A DNA stretch of 60,517 nt from Cyclospora cayetanensis (lineage: Eukaryota; Apicomplexa; Conoidasida; Eucoccidiorida; Eimeriidae): contig NW_020312162.1 of the NCBI RefSeq assembly GCF_002999335.1, positions 1 to 60,517 of the forward strand, written 5' to 3'. Position numbers and translations under genes: made by a program. Each line of letters opens with the position of its first letter. Within the stretch, counting starts at the first letter, position 1. This document shows positions 56,280 to 60,517 of this stretch, piece after piece. Under the pieces are notes generated by a model. It did no database searches. It was not told where the DNA came from and worked only from the letters and a program-made list of their open reading frames with translations.

Positions 56280-58450
56280 AAATGCTGCTGGTGTCATGCA
56301 GGAGCTGGAGGGCCTTGCCATATAAATGTTGAGGCAGGGGAAGAGACATGCTCTGAGGAGATACGCAAGCCACAAGCCCTACAACCTCACCTCTGGACAG
56401 CGTATTCTCCTCACGGAGATAGGTTGTGCACATAAGGGGTGTTGCTGCTAGAAACAGAGGGGCTAGAATTTCGCGGGAAGTGTGGTGTGCTTGGCACGCA
56501 GGCCCCCAGACGCGTGTGTTAAGGTTTAAGGGTAGATGGCTCGCTGTACATATTGTCTAGAAATCTTGGAGTAAGCTACAATGCAGTGCTCGAACAGAAA
56601 GAGGAAGTGCCGGGATGTGGCAACGAAGGCCAGAGGTACGGGGCCGTGCTGCGGGTTAAGGGCGTCTTTCGCTGCTACTGCTGCATCTGCTGCTGCTGCT
56701 GCTGCTGCTGTACTGTTGCTGCTTGCAGCAGCTACTAAAGGGGCAGCGGGCAGCAAAACAACTTCGGGGGGAAACGACAGCAAATTTCCGCCGCTACCGG
56801 CTGCTGCTAGGGATGCTGGTGCTGCTGGCAGCCGCAGCTCCCCAATGAGCAAGCCCATGCTGAACCGCAAACAAATCATCGCGGACTCCCAGACCCTTAG
56901 ATACCGTTTCAATCCCGATCCGCTAGAGAGCATGCAGCGAAAGCCCTACGGCTTCGAATTTAGGCTTACGGTGTCAGCCAGTACACTGTGAATACCGCCG
57001 TCTGAGGATCTGTGCTGCTGGTACGGTCAACAGCAAGAGAGCTGGATGCATTCGCTGTTGCAGCAGGACCGGCAGCAGAGCCCGATGAGACTTCATAGGC
57101 CACTGCTTCGGAGAGTGCAGCGGGGGGATTCTTGTTGGGATTGCTGCTAAAGGCAGCAGCAACGCCACCAACGCCCTGAAAACATAGCAACTCGGAATCC
57201 GTTGCGACGAGAACAGCAACACAGCTCTCGGATCCAGCCTGCACAGACACCACACCCCTAGTACCGGAAACACCCGCGTACGTTCGTACAGACAGACAGC
57301 AAGGCGCACTTCACTTTCGCCAGAAGACTGCGCGGCGGCAGCCCAAGGACGCCTGCAGGAAACACCTTGTCACTAGAGCAGCAGCTTCAGCAGCAGCAGC
57401 AGTTACTGACCCCCACTGAAACTACGGAAATATCAAGGGCTGGAGATGATTTAGGCAGCTGCATCAGCAGCCGGAGGTGCCGCTCTTTCCCGCCGGCAAC
57501 AGTGCACTCCATGATGCAGCCGCAACGCGTTCCTGAAGCAGCATCACCCCAAAGTGCGAGAAGCTGCACACTAAGGCCAGCAGAGACACGAATAGAGAGA
57601 GATTCAAAATGAGACAGGGTGAAAGAAACAGAGAGAGCGAGAGAGAGAGAGAGAGAAAGAAAGAGAGAGAAACAACAACAGCTGCAGCGGTAGGCGGCAT
57701 GACAGACACACATGAGCAGACGCAACACCCACCCTACCAGCCCTCAACCTTACCCAGAAGAAAAGTGCCGGTAGACTCATCTCCAGTGTCAGGTCTCCAA
57801 CAAATGCATTCGAGGATCTTCCCCTTGAGCCGCTGCAGCGGAACTGCCGTCCGCGTGGCTCGGTGGACATACACCGTCACTCCGTTCGCTGCTGCCGCAA
57901 CCAGGTGTGCCCCGGAGGGCGACAAGAACAAACGACGCAGCTGCAGCTGCTCTGCGACACAGATAAACGAGCTCGAGTCATGCAGGCAGCGCTTGTCAGG
58001 CCACAAACACACTGCAAATCCCTAACCCGACGCCCTCGAAAAGCGAAAGTCGTTAATCTAGAGGCAGTCAAGGCACTAGACTGCCGCGCAACAGCCTACA
58101 CACAAACATCCACCACACCATCAAGCCCCAAAGCGCCTACCCTTAAAAGTGGGGAACTCTATTGTCTGCACTTGTTGGCCGTCCCCGTCTGTCCTAATGA
58201 GGGAGCCATCCACTGTAGCGATGTACGTACACCCGGCGGCAGTTGCAGCGGCAGCAGCACCGCCCTTCGCATGTAGTGAAGGCGGGCCCCCGCCACCTAA
58301 ACGCAGGATCCGCAGCTGCAGCGACGGCGCCTCACTGCTGCTGCTGTTGTGCGGCTGGATCGGGGCAGTGCCAGAGGCCAAGCCGCTACTGTCCGTATCA
58401 GGGCCCTTGGGGGCCCCCAAAGCACCGCCTCCCCAGCCAGCAGCCAACAT
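51856..58450 (-). CDS. VPS18: Vacuolar protein sorting-associated protein 18 (HOPS/CORVET core subunit)
   Basis: VPS18 is a beta-propeller/alpha-solenoid RING subunit tethering endosome and lysosome-type membranes. From ATG 58450: exon 1 to 58141, phase-1 join to 57951-57754 (LRRLFLSPSGAHLVAAA and LKGKILECICW), phase-1 join to 57532 (TRCGCIMECTV). Further minus exons give PLAFVATSRHFLFLFEH (near 56620), LVLLTTEFAAHLLLRHED (near 56230), RLEDYTGALAACNT (55970), VVLFTWLLRLLLQQLNS (55450), LLRDFLLMRGDEETCARLFL (54960), RLLPALLLPI (54510), FDALLCLRHCQEKNR (53870), ALDAADVPLAEEAAS (53600) and REDVASLLALVERS (53140). The exon beginning about 52956 reads DLLPLLPDAALLRDV and a coiled coil to KYGFS; the next gives the first RING half, HLCDLCGAAVICSKFFAFRC then GHCMHATC (52590-52470). 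A small exon follows (52283 down). The second RING half ECPLCGSLMIRSIHVPLVDP (51970-51895) is followed by TAA at 51856. Family order and spacing are preserved throughout. Several middle exon borders are unresolved. Confidence 0.9.
54708..54723. repeat. (AT)n microsatellite in a VPS18 intron
   Basis: Short TATATATATATATAT tract between two VPS18 exons. Confidence 0.8.
57625..57673. repeat. (GA)n microsatellite in a VPS18 intron
   Basis: About 50 bp of GAGA with AAAG interruptions. On the coding (minus) strand it is a CT tract about 100 bp upstream of the acceptor at 57532, mirroring the CT tract before the exon at 247. Confidence 0.85.
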
Positions 58451-59162
58451 TTTCCCTGGTTTGCCTGATTTCGCTGCGGTCTCTGGTGTCGCTGCTGCGC
58501 TACGGCTGCCTCTGCTCCGTCGGTGACCGCTGAGACAGCAAATTAGCCAGCGGATCGATACATTGCATGCATGAGCATTTCCTCGTGTTAGTGGGGGAAG
58601 ATAAGAGCTAAGCGCTCTGTGTTTGAGACTATGAGAAGAAGTTTAGGCATTAGGAGCGGCCGAACATGAAAGACACACTTCCTCTCGCTCTTGCTGCTAC
58701 TGGTTCACGACTCGCAGCAGCAACGAGCATGACCTGCAGGATACGTAGAGCGTCGGTGTAGAGAGAAATTGGAAGCGCTTGAGAGCTCTTAAATACAGCT
58801 TATGGCAAAGCGTTTTCGGTTTAGGGCATGGCGATGCCGTAAAAACGGCTTGCAGGCGTCGTCCGCCTCCTTGGGGCTGCAGCAGCATCACCCAAGTGTT
58901 GCTAGAAGCCTGTGTTTGTTTTCCTTTTTAGGCTATGGCAAAATTGTTGAGGGTAAGGGTTCCAAAAATTCGGTTTGGAGCTTCTAGAAAAGCGATCGGT
59001 GTTCAGGTGGGTGGCTCACTCTGCTGTGGTGGGGTTGGTGGTGCTTGCTCTTCGCATAAGGAGGCATTCGGTGCTTCCTGTTTTGGCGTTTGAAGTCTAG
59101 ATCCTGAAGAATACCAGAAAGTAAGAGCCACTGTCTAGGTACCAGGCTCTACGGCTGACACA
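58451..59162. promoter_or_regulatory. Divergent intergenic region between VPS18 and the right-edge gene
   Basis: About 710 bp between two head-to-head start codons, so it should contain both promoters. It includes telomere-like words (GTTTAGGGCATGG at 58820; GGGTAAGGGTTCC near 58954) and no supported exon. No specific promoter motif was identified. Confidence 0.4.
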
Positions 59163-60517
59163 ATGGAAGAAGCCACGGCGGTGCTGCAAAGTTTGTTGGA
59201 GGACTCCGGGCATGAAGTAAGAAGGGATGATCAAGAGCAAAGGCAGCAGCTGCAGCAGGAGCTGTAACAACCCCAAATGCATGCACGGTAGCGCAAATAG
59301 CAGCTTCTTCAGCATGAGCAGTACCACCCAATAGAGCACAAGCTGAAGAAACCGTAGAGATAGCAGCACCGGCAGTGAGGTTTAGGGCTTGGGTGGGATG
59401 AGTGTCCATGTTTTACTTATTTAGGTGACCGCCATCACTTTGAGTGTCGAGCTTCAAGTGCCTCTCATCACAGCTAGAAAGTAATGACCCCTAAGCTCCT
59501 TATTATTCGTGCTGCCGAGAGGCGCACCCACCCAGCACCGCTTGCTGCGAGCGCCTCAAAGTTGTGCATGCCCTTTCCCATATTCTGCCACAGCTTCTTG
59601 GCACACGTTCTGTGCACACCCTGCTTTCATGTGTCAATTTGCGTGTGCTTCTCGCGACTGCGGGGCGGTGCTGCTGCAGGCTGCTGTATGCACACGTGCA
59701 GCAAAGGCTACAGCAGGGCGAACCATTCTTCGTCTCTTTTGCAGGAACTGACGAAGAAGGGATTACTCTTCACAGTACGTCCGCTGTTTGAGCAGGCGTA
59801 GGGTTTGTCGCCGATCCGTCTGATGGGCCAGTCCCTGCTAGCGGTATTTAGATGGCAGCTAGCCAAGATGAGGGCTTGTGCGTCTGCAGGAGTTCTCCTT
59901 TCCAGCCCCACGATGCCCCCCCTAGAGTGCCTTTACAGCGCGCAGCTTGCGGCAGTGGGAGAAGCAGAAGGAACCGAAGCAGCTAAAGGCACGATCTCGT
60001 GCTGCCGCAAAGATGGGCCTCGACAGTTGGAAGTGGCGCACCTATCGTGGCAGATGGAGTGCCGCGCTCTTGCTGCCGCCTTCTCCTCTCAACTTCAGCT
60101 CCAACAACAGAAGCCGCAGCATCAGCAGCAGCTCTTTGTGCCCCCTTTCGCTTCAGTGCGACTCCAACGCCTGATGCGCAGGAATACGAGCCGCGCAGCC
60201 ACCCCAGCAGCAACGGTCGCTGCTGTTGCTGCAACGGCAGCAGCGGCGGCTCGCAAGGCTCATTCTACTCTACCCAAACAACAGACACAGCAGAAGTCAC
60301 AGACAGCAAAAGCAGCACCAGAACGCAGCAATACCAACAGGCCCGAGATATCTCAGCTCAAAGCAAAGCAGCCGGACATAAACAGGATGCTGCAGAAGCG
60401 CCCCACTGCAAAAGCTGCGGCCGCTGCCTCCTCAGGAACTGCTGCCGCCTCACCACCTGCTCATGAGCCGTCTACCGCAGGAGCATCCCCACAACCACCA
60501 TCACAGGCACAACAACC
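59163..60517 (+). CDS. Unrecognised gene, 5' part (runs off the right edge)
   Basis: A good ATG (ACACAATGG context) at 59163 starts MEEATAVLQSLLEDSGHE, ending exactly at a GTAAGA donor (59217). A TCTCTTTTGCAG acceptor gives a 30-nt exon 59745-59774 (ELTKKGLLFT, then GTACGT), also phase 0. A CGCAG acceptor at 59944 then opens a frame that stays open to the window end for about 190 codons (LAAVGEAEGTEAAKGT, then LEVAHLSWQMECRALAAAFS, VPPFASVRLQRLMRR, a Gln/Ala-rich stretch, and KQPDINRMLQKRP). All three joins are phase 0 and have consensus donors. The N-terminal helix is short and acidic; the later region is basic and low complexity. No family recognised. The frame of the third exon is the only one open throughout. 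Confidence 0.5.

Noticed and set aside
1..60517. tRNA, rRNA or snRNA genes
   Set aside because: I scanned for T-loop-like GGTTCGA..C and rRNA-like cores by eye and saw none that fold convincingly; a covariance-model search would be needed to be sure.

Overview
This looks like nuclear DNA of a coccidian apicomplexan, most probably Eimeria. Genes are broken by many GT-AG introns. Coding exons are full of CAG/CTG-type triplet runs that read as homopolymeric Gln, Ala, Ser and Leu tracts in several frames. Non-coding DNA is sprinkled with telomere-like TTTAGGG/CCCTAAA heptamers. Gene-dense, repeat-rich blocks alternate with repeat-poor blocks, as known for Eimeria chromosomes. The species cannot be named from the sequence alone.

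Layout. 0-8 kb (repeat-rich): a Pro/Ala/Gln-rich terminal exon (+), a hypothetical membrane-anchored protein (-) and ALG1, the first mannosyltransferase of N-glycan assembly (+). 8-15 kb (repeat-poor): a 24-bp minisatellite and a decayed Ty3/gypsy-type retrotransposon (copy A). 15-31 kb (repeat-rich): a ULP1/SENP SUMO protease (+), a BMT5-like (DUF2431) methyltransferase-fold protein (-), a predicted mitochondrial helical-repeat protein of the FASTK/RAP-like kind (+) and the WD40 ribosome-biogenesis factor PWP1 (-). 31-39 kb (repeat-poor): a second decayed gypsy element (copy B) in the same orientation. 39-49 kb: a 140-residue calmodulin-like EF-hand protein (+) and a very large RPAP1-like protein (+). 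49-60.5 kb: a tentative small gene converging on RPAP1, VPS18 of the HOPS/CORVET complexes (-), and the first exons of an unrecognised gene (+) running off the right edge.

The recognised genes are unlinked housekeeping functions (glycosylation, SUMO processing, rRNA/ribosome biogenesis, mitochondrial RNA biology, calcium/myosin-type signalling, Pol II assembly, endolysosomal tethering). Nothing suggests an operon-like or cluster-encoded system. Gene models were built by hand from protein motifs plus phase-compatible splice sites. Junctions described as phase-consistent are well supported; others are marked as unresolved. No tRNA, rRNA or other RNA gene was recognised, and no convincing new biological system was found. 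The most unusual items are the serine-run replacement of a conserved ALG1 motif, the two parallel gypsy relics confined to repeat-poor blocks, the micro-exons, and a possible truncated-RING isoform of VPS18.
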